64,000 nucleotides of DNA from Diplonema japonicum (GCA_964019335.1 OZ025747.1:62001-126000), one strand, 5' to 3'; positions 21,201 through 32,699 are shown, numbered from the stretch's first letter. The notes: generated by a model from the letters alone, not told the origin. Program-made: numbers and translations.

Positions 21201-22396
21201 CCGCCAGATCACAAGGCAGCGTCTAGCGGTACTGGAGTTCCAGAATGTCAAGGCAAGGGAACAGGCAGACTCGGCCACCGCGAGCGAAACCGAGGTGAGC
21301 GATCTGCGCGTAAGGGCAGAGGATTTGAACAGGCTTCTTGCCGAGGTGTGTAACTTTCCAAAAAAAAAAACCCCCCCAGGGAGACCTCCGTCGCCGGGAC
21401 CTTGAGCTGACAGTAAGAAAAATGGAGTCGAACAAGAGGGAAGAAATGTATTGTCAAAAAAAAAAAGAAAATTAAAAAATCCCCAACAGCCGTGAACTGG
21501 AGTCAAAGCTCGGTTCTGAAGACTACAAAGCACAGCAGAAGAAGATCGAAAGCGAGGTCCACGACAAGTACCGACAGCTCGACATTTTAAAAGCGCAGAT
21601 CGGCGACAAGAAACACGCGACGAAGCAGCTGCAAGACAGTTACAACGAAAGGCTCACGGATCTGGAAAGGGAAGCGTGGGAGAAACACCGGGCCATCAAA
21701 GAGCTGCAGATCGAGGAGCAAGACGGGGTGAGCAGGCTGCAACAGTTGAAACAAGAAGAGGAAAGGCTTGCCGAAAAGCTCGCGAAGCACAAAAAGGCAA
21801 AAGAAGAGGTGATGTGTGCAAAGGAACTAAACGCAGTTGACGAATATGAGTTTATGGGAGGGCTACGCCTCGACGACCCCATGTTCAGGAATAAAGGCAT
21901 TATGCTCTCACGACAGAGCAGGACACCAATTTGCTTGAAGTTCACTTTGTCTGGGTTAGTTGTTCACAACGCGGATGCGTTGAAAACAGGAGTTGTCAGA
22001 CAAACTAGGGGCCCATCTCGTGCCTTATCTCCAGCAGGCCGAGCGATAGGTGGAGCAGCGGGAAATCCTTCCTCATTGGAGCCCTTACGCGAGGTTTTGT
22101 ACGACAAAATTCAAAAGGTGAAACTCATCGACGGTTGTGTTATTCAAGTGACCGCGTCTGGGCACACCTCTGACTTAGGGATCCTTTGTGACAACAAGCA
22201 GAAGAGGACCGCCATTCAAAAACTGCTCATGTTGAAAACAAAAGGTGTCATTCTTGCGCTTCCCAACCACCCCCCTCATATCGACCCGCATGACTGTTTT
22301 TCCGAAGAGGAAATCACCCCCCACGGGAATTCGCCTTCGAATTCGCTTTCACCCACCGGAATCCCGCCGATGGTAAAAACTGCGGTGAGACGGTAG
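18247..22396 (+). CDS. Kinesin-3-like motor with FHA domain
   Basis: Four exons: 18247-20991, 21208-21345, 21380-21447 and 21490-22396, total 1285 aa. Introns are 216, 34 and 42 bp, starting GTATTA, GTGTGT and GTATTG and ending CAG; all joins keep frame and coiled-coil character. The motor is N-terminal: P-loop GQTSSGKT (about 103-110), switch I NDRSSRSH, switch II DLAGSERTSKAG. A FHA domain follows at about 655-735, typical of kinesin-3 (KIF1/KIF13) transport motors. After the third exon comes a coiled coil, then a C-terminal region with a domain I cannot name. The first intron contains a dispersed repeat (21072-21137). The 34-bp intron is at the very short end for spliceosomal introns. Confidence 0.9.
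21072..21137 (+). repeat. Dispersed repeat inside kinesin intron 1
   Basis: ACTTTCGCAGCTTTTT, then GCTCGTGCGAACAACAAAG and ACATATAGTCATAAA, recur in inverse orientation at 49521-49612. The shared block is unique sequence apart from its A/T run. This copy makes up about a third of the 216-bp intron. Confidence 0.85.
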
Positions 22397-23201
22397 GGGG
22401 ATGGAAAAGCAAAAAATTAGACTTTTTTTTTTTTTTTTTTTACACTTTATTTTTTTTTTTTTTTGTTGATGAGTTTATATTTTTATTTTGACACGGAAGA
22501 AAGAAAGAAAAAAAAAAGAATCTGCGAGATGTACAGTAGAATTATGGACATAACAAGGGGAGAAAGAGAGAGAGGAAAGAAAAATTTCTTTTTGTTCCAT
22601 TTCTCTTTTTTTTTTTAAAGTTTTTTCTTGCAAAGTAGAAAAAAATTCCTTTTTTTTTACCTCCTTTTTTTTTTTTTTTACCCTTAGGAGTAGGGCAAAA
22701 AAAAAAGAAGAAAAAAAAAAAAACACGGTGAAAAGAAAAATCCCCCACCACCACCGTTGTTTTTTTTTTTTGTTATCCCTTATTCTTTCTCCCTACCATT
22801 TCCTTTCTACAATATCCTTCCATTTTCTTTTCTGAAGTGCACATAACATCCCCGTATCTTACGGTGGAGTATGGAGAGCTCTCTTTTTTTTTTCTCTCCT
22901 TTTTTTTGTTCTCCTTTTTTTTCCCCCCTTTATTTATTGATTTTCTCAGCCCTTTTTTTTTTGTTTTTTTTTTTTTTTTTATAGAAAACTACCATATTTT
23001 TTTTTTTTTAAAAAAAAAATCCCCCTCCCTCTTTTTAGACCAAAAAAAAAAAAAAAATGCACATAAAAATTTTTTATCCTGTTCCATTTTTTTTTTTTTT
23101 TTTTTTTTTTAAAATTACACACTCCAATATAAACTTTGAAAAAAAAAAAAAAAAAAGTTGGGCAAGAGCGGGGCGAGAGGCTTCGGCACACAACAACAAC
23201 C
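22397..23201. other. Homopolymer-rich intergenic region
   Basis: About 800 bp of T and A runs between the kinesin and ankyrin genes. Open frames here are poly-Phe/poly-Lys. I see no gene, RNA or structured repeat. Confidence 0.6.
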
Positions 23202-24239
23202 ATGAAAACACCCTCGAAAACGCTGGAAATCCACGCTACGATATCAACAAGCGGGGAAGTGGTTCCCCTACTTCTCAGCGTGGGGGAAGGCGCGAGCGAA
23301 GCGATCGACGAAATCAGCCGGCAAACAGGCCTGGCGAGGGAAGGGTTGGAAATTCTGTACGAAGGCGAACACTGGGACGGGGTGTGCTCGGGGATGGCCG
23401 CGGGAGACGAAGTTGTAGTAAGGCCCAACGAACAAGTCCTGGCAGCAAACCGCCTCGCAAGCAAAAACTTCAAAAGCTACCTCGACGCTGCTAAGGCCAG
23501 CGATGTCGATGCACTCATGGACTGCCACATCGCACGTCTAAACATTGATGCTCACGACCAAGAAAGCAACATATCCGCTTTACACTATTCAGTCAAAACC
23601 GACAATAAAAACGTTCTTCAATGCCTTCTAGCCCTCAACGCAATGGTGAACATCCGCGACTCTGCAGGCAACACCCCCCTCCATGAAGCAGCTCGACACG
23701 GACGAGCGGATTTACTTCAACTTCTATATGAAGACGGTGGTCTTGTAAACACAAAAAACAATAAAGGTTACACACCTCTTCACTACGCCTGTATATCAGG
23801 TCAATCAGGGTGTATACAGCTTTTACTCGATCTTGGTGCATTGCTCGACCTTAAAACCGATATTGGTGGGTTCACACCTTTGCACTCTGCTTCTGAAAAG
23901 GGCTTTACTAGTATCGTGTCGATGTTGTGCGGGCACGGTGCGGCACCCGATGTACGAGATGATGCGGGCGATACACCTCTTCACTTGAGCGTTGCCTCAG
24001 CTCATGCTACCACAAGCTCGGTTCTTATTTCTCTTGGGGCTGATGTCAATGCGAAGAATCATAATTCTTGGACGGCTTTGACTTATGCGCGCCTCAACCA
24101 GGATGTGCCCACCATTGAGATACTGGAGTCGCAAGGTGGCCGGGCCGGGAGCTCCTGGTGCACGGGAAAGACGGTTGTTGGATTTTCCCTCATGGCTGCT
24201 GCGCTTGCGCTTGCCATGGCATTGATGATTTTTCTTTGA
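23202..24239 (+). CDS. Ankyrin-repeat protein with C-terminal membrane anchor
   Basis: 345 aa from the ATG at 23202 (context AACAACAACCATG); an upstream in-frame start would add poly-Lys. Residues about 1-75 may form a ubiquitin-like fold (TLEIHATIS, then ILYEGEHWDG...GDEVVVRP), the rest of the body is ankyrin repeats from about 110 to 310, with typical GNTPLHEAARHGRADLL and GYTPLHYACISG units. The last 25 residues are hydrophobic (VGFSLMAAALALAMALMIFL), suggesting a tail-anchored protein facing the cytosol. Ankyrin repeats bind partner proteins; the partner is unknown. The ubiquitin-like reading of the N-terminus is tentative. Confidence 0.8.
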   Translation: MKTPSKTLEIHATISTSGEVVPLLLSVGEGASEAIDEISRQTGLAREGLEILYEGEHWDGVCSGMAAGDEVVVRPNEQVLAANRLASKNFKSYLDAAKASDVDALMDCHIARLNIDAHDQESNISALHYSVKTDNKNVLQCLLALNAMVNIRDSAGNTPLHEAARHGRADLLQLLYEDGGLVNTKNNKGYTPLHYACISGQSGCIQLLLDLGALLDLKTDIGGFTPLHSASEKGFTSIVSMLCGHGAAPDVRDDAGDTPLHLSVASAHATTSSVLISLGADVNAKNHNSWTALTYARLNQDVPTIEILESQGGRAGSSWCTGKTVVGFSLMAAALALAMALMIFL

Positions 24240-24801
24240 AATATCGTTTTTTTTTTCTTTTTTTTTTTTTTTTTTTCTGTTCTATAGAAGTCTCAAAAAA
24301 AAGAGGGGAAAACCTCCCCCCCCCGCTTAAAAAGAGTTAAGAGTTTAAATCAGTCATCATAACAATTAAAGAAATATAAAAAAAAATTTTTTTTTTTGTC
24401 AATGAGGCGGTTTTTTTTTCTTCTTTTTTTTTTCCAGCAGTTTTCTTTCCTTTCTTTTTTTTTATTTTTTTGGAAAAAAATAAAACAAACCAAAAAAAAA
24501 AATAAAATTAAAAAAAGTGAAGTGCAAAAAAAAATTTTTTTTGCCTGATTTTAATTCTCTACACCCCCCCCCCCTCCATCTCATCCCCAACAAAAACAAA
24601 GTAAGTCTTGACCACCCCCATCCATTTTTTTTTTTTTTACACACTATTCTATAAAAAAACAAAAAAAAACAGAGGGAGGGAGAGGTGGGCGTGGGGGGCG
24701 TGGTGAGAAGGGGGGGGGGGGAGTCGGCGGGAGGAGTAATACCACCAAAAAAAAATTTTTTTTAAAATAAAAATAAAAAAAAAATTACAAAAAAAAAAAA
24801 A
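24240..24801. other. Homopolymer-rich intergenic region
   Basis: About 560 bp of T, A, C and G runs. No gene or repeat unit recognised. Confidence 0.6.
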
Positions 24802-27800
24802 ATGAAAATCAGCGCAAAATGGCTCATCATCGTCATGGGCTGCATAAGCACAGGCGCATCCCTCGCTGGAGGGCTCATCATGTACTACGAGGCACTCGAC
24901 ATCCTCGAAAAAACGGTAAAGGACCTGGGCCGGGCAGACGTACAATCTCTAGCACAGGAAATGGGACAATGGTTTGGCGACACCAGCGACACTCTGCTGA
25001 AATACCACGATGTCCTTACGCGATACGACAAATTTAACGGAAACTCAACAGAGTTCGAGTCTTACTTAAGAGAGACAATGGTCGCTGAGGTGTACCGCGA
25101 CAGAACAATCTCAACACTAGGGCTACGAGGATACCACCGCACCACACAAGAAATATTTTACCTGGCCTGTTGGTACGACGTCCTCCGCCAGCCAGTCGGA
25201 GGAAAATCATACGTATGGGCCGACCACTTCAGTGGAACAACGGCCCGAGCTTACAATGTCAACCCAGCTACTGCACTTGTAAACCGTACTTCACAGCTGT
25301 ACGATATAAACCTAAATGTTCGAAATGACACTGTGTTCACGGACCATCCTCTTGGAACGAGAATATGGAAGGACCAGCAGATATGGTTCGTCGACAACCC
25401 GGGTTTCGTTCCTTACAATTACATCCCGTTTTTGATGACATTTGAGCTTCCTAATCACAGCGTTCTTGACGAGTACAATTTGATTCTTGCGGTGGACATG
25501 ATGACAGACCAGTGGGGGGATTTGCTAGACAATCATTCAACACCCGCCAGTATCGTCATCACGCAGGTCAACAAGGGTCAGGATTCGTCGGTGTTGACCG
25601 GAAACTTCCTTGAAACACGAGTGAACGCGTCAAAGCTGAACCCGTCTCCTGTTGTCGTCCGCGATCTCGGCGTGTTCAGCGATCTCATCATGACCCTTGA
25701 AAGCAAGCAGCCCGACGTTGTCGAACGCGCATCGAACTATTGGATGATGAAATCCCGTATTTACGAACAACAACCTGCGGACGACATGGCGTCGATTTAC
25801 CTAATGTGGTTCAGATCTGTCAACTCGATAAACTCGCAGATGAACAGAGCACTCTGGATGCTTATCGCGTTTGTGTTGGGGATATTTCTCTTCGACACGT
25901 CTCTCGGGATCGGCGAGGTTTTGCTCATAGCACAACCCTTGGCCATTCTCGCAGACACGACTGTTCCCATGACAAAGTTTGACCTTGACGCAGCGGAGAG
26001 AATAATAGCTAGTTCCCGTACATCAAACTGTTTCAGTATAAAAGAAGTGACGCATGTCAGGGAGGGTATAGAGTTTGCCTTGGAGAGTCTGCAGGAATAC
26101 AAGACGTTCTTGCCGCGGACGATTTTTTATTCAGAATCGGATATGGACACTATTTCGTCGCATGTCCCGGTCCCTGGACGTTCTGGTGTCTGCGCCATCG
26201 TCTTCACCGACATACAGTCGTCCACAGCAACATGGGAACAATGTCCCAACGGGATGCGGACCGCACTACACCTCCACAATAAAGTGTTAAGAAGATGTCT
26301 CGACGCTCACAACGGTTACGAGGTGAAGACAATCGGCGACGCGTTCATGGTTGCCTTTGAAGGTGTTGCCGATGCGTGCAATTTCGGCCTAGCATCTCAA
26401 TTAGAACTACAAGCCGCCGATTGGCCTGAAGAAATCCTCGCATTACCACAATGTTCATGCGACGAAGATCTCTGGGCAGGCCCGAGGGTCCGTATCGGTG
26501 TACACTACGGTGAGGTCGACGTTGAAATGAACTCGATCACTGGGCGGTACGATTTCTTCGGGCAGACGGTGAACAAAGCCGCAAGAGTTGAAGGAGTATG
26601 CGCAGGAGGTGCCGTCGCAGTCACAAGAGAAGTCCTCGACAAATTAGGCGCGAACCCTCTGACATCCCCATTACGTCCTGAAACACAATCCGCTGTTTTA
26701 TCAGAACTGCTTGACACACCCATCGCCATCAGCATGGGCATGAGAACTCTACGCGGCGTAGCTGGATCGTCACTTTTAACAGCACTGGTACCGGACAAAT
26801 TAAAAGGAAGACGGAAGTCGATCGAAACAGAAATTCGAAACACCAACGCAACGCCCATTGAAAGGGAAAGAGACGCTGCTGTTGGGATAGACTCCGAGTC
26901 CCGTTCGAACAGAGCCGAGGATGAAATGGCGGCGCTGGGAATCACATCTGCAAGCAGCGCATCTGCCGCCAGCGTATCAAGCGCTTCGGTATGGAGCAGA
27001 GCAAGATCCACAGCATTGTCAAACCCTTTGAGGGAACGCCTTGACAAAGTCGCAAGCTTAACTGTCGCAAGGGTTGACTTAAAGTTTGTCATGAACATTG
27101 TGGAAGAGCCCGACGACCCTTTAGGTTTGATAACAGAGGAGTACGGGAAGGTTCTAGGTTGTATAGAAAGATGCGAAGGGGTGCTGATGACAGCGTACGG
27201 GAGCACCTTCCTCACCACATGGAACGCGTCGAAACGTTGTTCCGCGCATCTTCGAAATGCTTTGCGGTTTGTCACATTGTTGCGAAGCAGGTTTGCAAAC
27301 AGCCAAACCGAAGCTTTTGCCGGTGTTTGTACAGGAACCTGTTTGGTCGGGAACGTCAGTGTCGGTCTGGGGATACGAACATCTACTGTGATCGGCCCTG
27401 TTATGAATTTGACAGCTTACTTAACGGATTCCGCTGTTGATTTCAGCCTCCCGGCTTTGTTTTGTTCGTTAGTTCCACGTCCAGCCATCGGGATAAAGAC
27501 ATTCATCAGGCCTATCGACGAATGGGAGGTGAAATGCCGTCTTATCCAGCCTACCGTTGTTGTGTATGAGATTCGAATGTTTAACTTGGAGGACTCGTTG
27601 GTCGATTTGATCCTTGGAGATTGTGGAGGCGATAGCAATGTTGCTGGCACCGCGTTTTCTTGGGGTTGGTCCGAAGCCTATTACAAAGCTTTTTATGAGA
27701 AATCGTTTGAAAAAATCCGCGCACAGGCTTCGACAGACCCTATCTTGAAGATAGTGGCGGAGATGATACAGAGTAATAAACATTTAAGACGCCCTGTTAA

Positions 27801-27807
27801 GCTTTGA
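24802..27807 (+). CDS. Transmembrane nucleotidyl cyclase with tandem cyclase domains
   Basis: 1001 aa, one exon, start behind an A-tract. A membrane helix at about residues 7-27, a large presumably extracellular or lumenal region (about 30-340), a second membrane segment near 345-375, then cytosolic catalytic parts. The first class III cyclase domain (about 455-625) has the metal-binding Asp in VFTDIQSS and the second in KTIGDAFMVAF, plus the FGQTVNKAARVEG element. A second, degenerate domain (about 750-945) keeps the fold pattern (TAYGSTFLTTWN, TGTCLVGNVS, GPVMNLTAYL), but the metal Asp positions are lost. Such proteins make cAMP or cGMP from ATP or GTP; the single intact domain would need to pair with the degenerate one or dimerise. 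Architecture resembles receptor-type cyclases of protists. Confidence 0.85.
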   Translation: MKISAKWLIIVMGCISTGASLAGGLIMYYEALDILEKTVKDLGRADVQSLAQEMGQWFGDTSDTLLKYHDVLTRYDKFNGNSTEFESYLRETMVAEVYRDRTISTLGLRGYHRTTQEIFYLACWYDVLRQPVGGKSYVWADHFSGTTARAYNVNPATALVNRTSQLYDINLNVRNDTVFTDHPLGTRIWKDQQIWFVDNPGFVPYNYIPFLMTFELPNHSVLDEYNLILAVDMMTDQWGDLLDNHSTPASIVITQVNKGQDSSVLTGNFLETRVNASKLNPSPVVVRDLGVFSDLIMTLESKQPDVVERASNYWMMKSRIYEQQPADDMASIYLMWFRSVNSINSQMNRALWMLIAFVLGIFLFDTSLGIGEVLLIAQPLAILADTTVPMTKFDLDAAERIIASSRTSNCFSIKEVTHVREGIEFALESLQEYKTFLPRTIFYSESDMDTISSHVPVPGRSGVCAIVFTDIQSSTATWEQCPNGMRTALHLHNKVLRRCLDAHNGYEVKTIGDAFMVAFEGVADACNFGLASQLELQAADWPEEILALPQCSCDEDLWAGPRVRIGVHYGEVDVEMNSITGRYDFFGQTVNKAARVEGVCAGGAVAVTREVLDKLGANPLTSPLRPETQSAVLSELLDTPIAISMGMRTLRGVAGSSLLTALVPDKLKGRRKSIETEIRNTNATPIERERDAAVGIDSESRSNRAEDEMAALGITSASSASAASVSSASVWSRARSTALSNPLRERLDKVASLTVARVDLKFVMNIVEEPDDPLGLITEEYGKVLGCIERCEGVLMTAYGSTFLTTWNASKRCSAHLRNALRFVTLLRSRFANSQTEAFAGVCTGTCLVGNVSVGLGIRTSTVIGPVMNLTAYLTDSAVDFSLPALFCSLVPRPAIGIKTFIRPIDEWEVKCRLIQPTVVVYEIRMFNLEDSLVDLILGDCGGDSNVAGTAFSWGWSEAYYKAFYEKSFEKIRAQASTDPILKIVAEMIQSNKHLRRPVKL

Positions 27808-30800
27808 TGCAATGAGGGGAGGGAAAAAAAAGGGGGGGGGGTGATTGTTTTTTTTTAAAATTATTATTTAGTCTTTTTTTTTAAGTCCCTCTCCCATCCC
27901 TTTTTTTGACACCAGCAGAAAAAAAAAAAAACAAAAATTGAAATCGAAATTTATACTAAAGGGTGTGTGTTAGACGATACCTCCCCTTAAGCGAGTCAAA
28001 AAAAAAAATTAAAAATAAAAAAGCGAAAATGTATTTCTTTTCTTTTCTTTTTTTTGGGGGGGGTCGAATAGTAGATGAGGTGTCACATGCTGCAGGTTCT
28101 CTTTAAGGACACTTTTTTTTTTTTGATTTTGCTCTGTCATCGAAACCATTATTAATGGCGCAAAAGAAGGCAAAAGGGGGTGGACCCAACTCCTTTATTA
28201 ATTCTTTTTTGGAGGGGGTAGAAACACCTTACCTTTCCTTAACACAGGTCAAAAAAAAAAGAAAAATAAAAATAAAACCTTCTCTTTTCTCTTCATTTCC
28301 TTTTTTTTTTTTTTTTTTTTTTTTTTGGAGGGGATTAATGCTCACAAGCATGCAAAATGGGACATACGGCAACCCGTGTTGCATCGAGTCTTTTTTTTTT
28401 TTTTATTCTCCATCCCACATTTTTTTTGTTCTATCCCTTTTTTTATTTTAAAAAAAATGCATAAAATTCAAAATATTGGTAAGTTCAAGTCAACAAGCTG
28501 TCTCCCCCCCCCCCCCCCCCCCCCCTCCTTTCAAGAAGGTGTTTGCCCTTTTCCTGCACGTACTGAATTAAGGGAGGGGGGAAAAAAAAGGGAGAAAAAA
28601 AAGATGCAAACATACCACTACGTGGGGGAAAAAAAAAAAAAAAAAAAGGCCTTCCCATAAGCAAAAGTGAGAAAACCATTTTTTTCGACGCCACGTATCT
28701 CTAAAGCGGGCTGCAGCGGATGATTTACGAAGAATCTTCCAAAAAAAAAAAAAAAAAAAAAAAAGTCCTTTCCTGCTTATCTTCCTAGTTTAACTTCTTT
28801 ATTTGTTCTTTCACGGTGTTTTCAATGGGCCCCTCCTATTATTATTATTATTATTATTATTTTTTCCTTGACTTGACGCATTGTATCTCTAGAAACCTGT
28901 TTTTTATATTTTTTTTAATTGCTGTTGGAAAAAAAAAAAGAAAAGAAAAGAAAAGAAAGAAAAGAAAAGAAGAAAAAAAAATGGCGGGAATGAACTCAGA
29001 TTGTTCTTTAGTGTAGTGAAAACTCGCCTGTTTTTTTTTTTTTTTTTTTTTTCTCCCTTCTTCTTTATCAACTTTTCAGCCGGCCTTTGGAAACAAGCCC
29101 CCTTAGAGCCAGCTTCGGACTTTGCTTAACGAGTCTTAGAGAAATGGAGCATGTTTCTTTTTTTTTTTCTAATTCTAGTTGAGAGCAATTTGTTTTGCTC
29201 GGTGCGGGGGAGAGGGAGAGGAACGATTTTTTTCTCTTTTTTTTTTCCCTTTTAAAACTGCGCTAGAGGGCTTTCCCATTGATAGTTGAAGAAGAAAGAA
29301 GAAATATAAAAAAAAAAAAGGAAGGAAGGGCAAACACACCTTCGCATTGTTTTTTTTTTTTTTCCTTCCCAGTAACTGCACAAAAAAAAAAGGAAAAAAA
29401 AAAAAAAAGAGGGAAGACGCTTTTTTCATCAGTGAGTTTTAATTTATTTCTGTTATAGTTTTTTTTTTGTAACTCATAAGGGGCCGCTGCTCCTTACCGT
29501 TAGAAAAAAAGAATATTTCAAAACGTTCATGGTTTTGTGTGTGTGTTTTTTTTTTTTTTTTTTGCTTTATTGTATTTTTTTTTAATCTGTTGCGGTTCTA
29601 TTTATGGGTTTAAAAAAAAGATTATATGTGCCACCCTCCACACCACCCCACCCTTATTTTTTTTTCTTTCTGTTTCTAGCAAACAATCCCGGAAAGTCCA
29701 GGGGAAAAAAAAATGCTGATGTGGAAGTGGGAGGATGAAAAAAAATTCTTTATTTTCTTTATTATTCCCGCTCCCACCTCCTTTTTTTTTTAAAAAATGT
29801 CTCTTTTTTTTTTCTTCGGAAAAGAAAAAATAATAATAATAACACCAATATCCCCCCCACCCCTCTTCTCTTTTTAATAATTCGGGGTATCGGGCTGCTA
29901 TTGGCCAACATCCCCACGAGAGAAGAAAAAAAAAATCTTTTTTTCTTCTTTTTTTTTGGGAACCGATGGGTTGCTGTTAATACTTCTCCCCCGTCATAGT
30001 ACTCTGTTATACTTTTTTTCTTCTTTTTTTATAGTTTCTTACGCTCTTGCCGAGCCATTGGAACATTTTTTATTTTTTCGCACGAGTGGGGGGGGAGGGG
30101 GGGGGGGGGGGGAGCGCAACCAGAGCAATGGAATCAGGCTCAACGGATCGTATTGGCGGCGGTGACGGATTTATTCGTCAAAGGCTTAAAGAAAGAGGGG
30201 GGGGGGGGGGGGGACGGGGGGAAAAAAGGTTACGCTGACACATTAAATGGCGCTTTTTTTAATATTTTTCTCCCCCCCCTTCTGCACATTCATCTCCGTT
30301 ATATCCCCTCCCCCCCTCTCCCCCCAAGGCATGGCGTTCAGCTGCTTTTTTTTTTCCCGCAAAACGAATTCATTTTTGCATGTTCTCGCATCGTATCATA
30401 CTGTGGCCTGCGGGGGGAAAAAAAAAAAGTCGCAAGAAAAAAAAATAATGGCAGTTTTTCTATCATTAAAAAGCGGTTTTTTTTCGTAAGGGGGGGGGGG
30501 AATATATATATAAACATGAATCGTTTTGCGGGAAGAAAAAAAAAAACTGTATGCCCTGGAAAAAAAAAAAAGAAAAATGCGAAAACTATGCGAGAAAAAA
30601 AAACATTTCGCTTCACTAGTATGGGGGGGGGAGGGGGGTCATCAGGAGGGTTAACAAACAGAATTTTTCGGTTTCGCAAAAAAAAAAAGGGGGCAACCTG
30701 AAAACCCGAAAATCTGACACGTATGTTGCTAACATGTTCTAGCCCGGTTCGGGGCCCGGTGGTGCGTTAAATCGACATTTTAATTAAAGCAATATTTTTT

Positions 30801-31423
30801 GTTTTTGTTTCGGTCGGGAAAAGTACTCTCCAACCTGCTGGGACGCTAGTAGGAGCCATTGCAAAGTGAGAGATACCCAGTACTGACCATACCCCCTTCC
30901 CCTTTTTAGGGCATCTTGCATGTTAATTTGAATTTTTTGTACCCTCTTTAGGTGTCGGTGTGGTACCAAATCACCCGGTTCTTACACTCTTTAGCCAAAA
31001 TTCGCGTTTGAAAGTTGTAGGGAATTAAAAAAAAATATAAAATAAAAATAAAATAAAAAAACGCTACTTTGTTAGCGTTTTAAAGGCCCTTTTGACCACC
31101 CCCCCCCCCAACCTTTCTACCGTTGACTTTTCTAGTTCAACATTAAGCTTGCACCTTGTCTCCAATCCCCCCTTGTTCTTTTTTCATTTTATTTTATTTT
31201 ATTTTCTTTCATGCTTTCACACCGTGCACCCAATATTGCCTTTTTTCGTTTTTTTTTTCTTTCCCCCCCCCTCCTCCTTTCCCCCATTCAGGTTCTATTT
31301 GTTGTCTTATTTTTATTTTTTATTTTTATTTTTTTTGTTGTTGGCTTGGTGTCCTTGTTTCCAAAAAAAAAAAAAAGAGCGGGGCAGCGAAGAAAAAAAA
31401 AAAAAAAAAAAAGAAAAAAAAAG
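27808..31423. other. 3.6-kb region without a supported gene
   Basis: Long homopolymers, a TTA repeat at about 28836-28860 and two dispersed short repeats: ACCTCCCCTTAAGCGAGTCA at about 27980 (also at about 57000) and a 36-bp segment at 28079-28115 (also at about 16665). Short open stretches at 28155-28250 (MAQKKAKGGGPNSF) and 30128-30200 (MESGSTDRIGGGDG) look protein-like but cannot be extended. The section 30700-31020 has ordinary composition without an open frame. Confidence 0.5.
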
Positions 31424-32388
31424 ATGTCGGAGGCAAAAAAGCAAGTCCCGCTCTCAAGGGGTGTGTCTTTCACAACAGCAGGGATGGGGGGGATAGGGGC
31501 ATGGTGGTTGGTGCACCCCTTCAACACTCTTGCTGTTAGAATGTCCTTAGCAAACACCTCCGGGTCGAGCACAGGCTCGCTGGTCCCCTTCGCAAAGGAA
31601 ATCGTGCGCAAGGAAGGAGTGGGTGCTTTGTACAAAGGGATCGGTGCAGGGACCTTGAGGCAGGTCTTCTACGCTACGTCTCGCTTCGGGCTTTTTGAAG
31701 TCTTCAGGGACATGATCACCGACTACCGCGGTATGAAGGACGTGGATTTCTTAACAAGGTTGGTGGCTGGTTCCACTTCAGGCGGGTGTGCAGCATTGAT
31801 CTCCTGCCCGGCTGAGGTGTCCCTGGTGAGGATGTCGAACGATTCGTCCCTTCCTGTGTCCGAGCGAAGGAACTACAAAAATGTTTTTGACGCTTTCAGG
31901 AGAACCGCTGCTGAAGAGGGTATCGGGGCGTTCTGGAGGGGTTCCACCCCTTTCTGCACGAGGTGCGTTATTGTAGGTTGCTTTCAAGTTGCCACATACG
32001 ACCAATTCAAACAAATGTTCAAGAATAATTTCGGGCTTGAAACCTCTAGCATTGCCAATGTGGCGTTGTCGGCCAACCTTGCTTCCTTGATTTACTCGGT
32101 ATGAAAAAAAAAATATGGAGGGGGAAAGAAAAAAAAAAAAATCAGTTGATTACAATGCCCCTTGAAACGGCGAAGAATCGCATGGCTTTCCAGAAGCCTG
32201 ACGCCAGTGGGGTACTTCCCTACAGAAGCGCCATCCAGACGATGACCACCGTGGCAAGGAGTGAGGGGACACTTGCCTTGTGGAACGGGTACCTGCCTTA
32301 CTACGGCAGGTGCGGGGGGCACACGGTGGGGATGTTCATCTTGGTGGAGCAGCTGAGGTCGTTGTACAGAAATGTTTACGATCTGTGA
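31424..32388 (+). CDS. Mitochondrial carrier, oxoglutarate/malate type
   Basis: Exons 31424-32098 and 32146-32388 give 305 aa; the 47-bp intron starts GTATGA and ends ATCAG, phase 0. Three carrier modules are present. The PX[DE]XX[KR] signature is degenerate in module 1 (HPFNTLAVR), clear in module 2 (CPAEVSLVR) and in module 3 (MPLETAKNR). The segment with VSERRNYKNVFDAFRR and EEGIGAFWRG closely resembles the 2-oxoglutarate/malate carrier (SLC25A11), which exchanges these acids across the inner mitochondrial membrane. Other dicarboxylate carriers remain possible. Confidence 0.85.
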
Positions 32389-32699
32389 TAACAGGGTGTT
32401 TCTTTTTTTTTTTTTTTTTTTTTTCTTTCTTTTTTTTTTTTTTTTTTTTTTTTTACGTGGATGTTGTTTTGGAAAAAAAAAAAAAAAAAGATTGCCCTCA
32501 TGTCCCTAACTTCAGAGTAGGAAAAAAAAAAAATATAAAAAAAAATGTAATTTTCTATCAGTCTCGAGGTTGGGTGGTAAAGAAATGAAACAAAAAAAAG
32601 GGGAGGGGGTTGGAAAGAAAAAAGTTCAAGATTAAAAAAAAAATAGGATGAATATCTTCTTTTTTTCTCTTTTTTCTGTGGGGGGGGGAAGGACTTGTC

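Noticed and set aside
31211-31423. N-terminal extension of the mitochondrial carrier
   Set aside because: The upstream open frame is pyrimidine-run translation; carriers of this type start close to the first repeat and the ATG at 31424 follows an A-tract.
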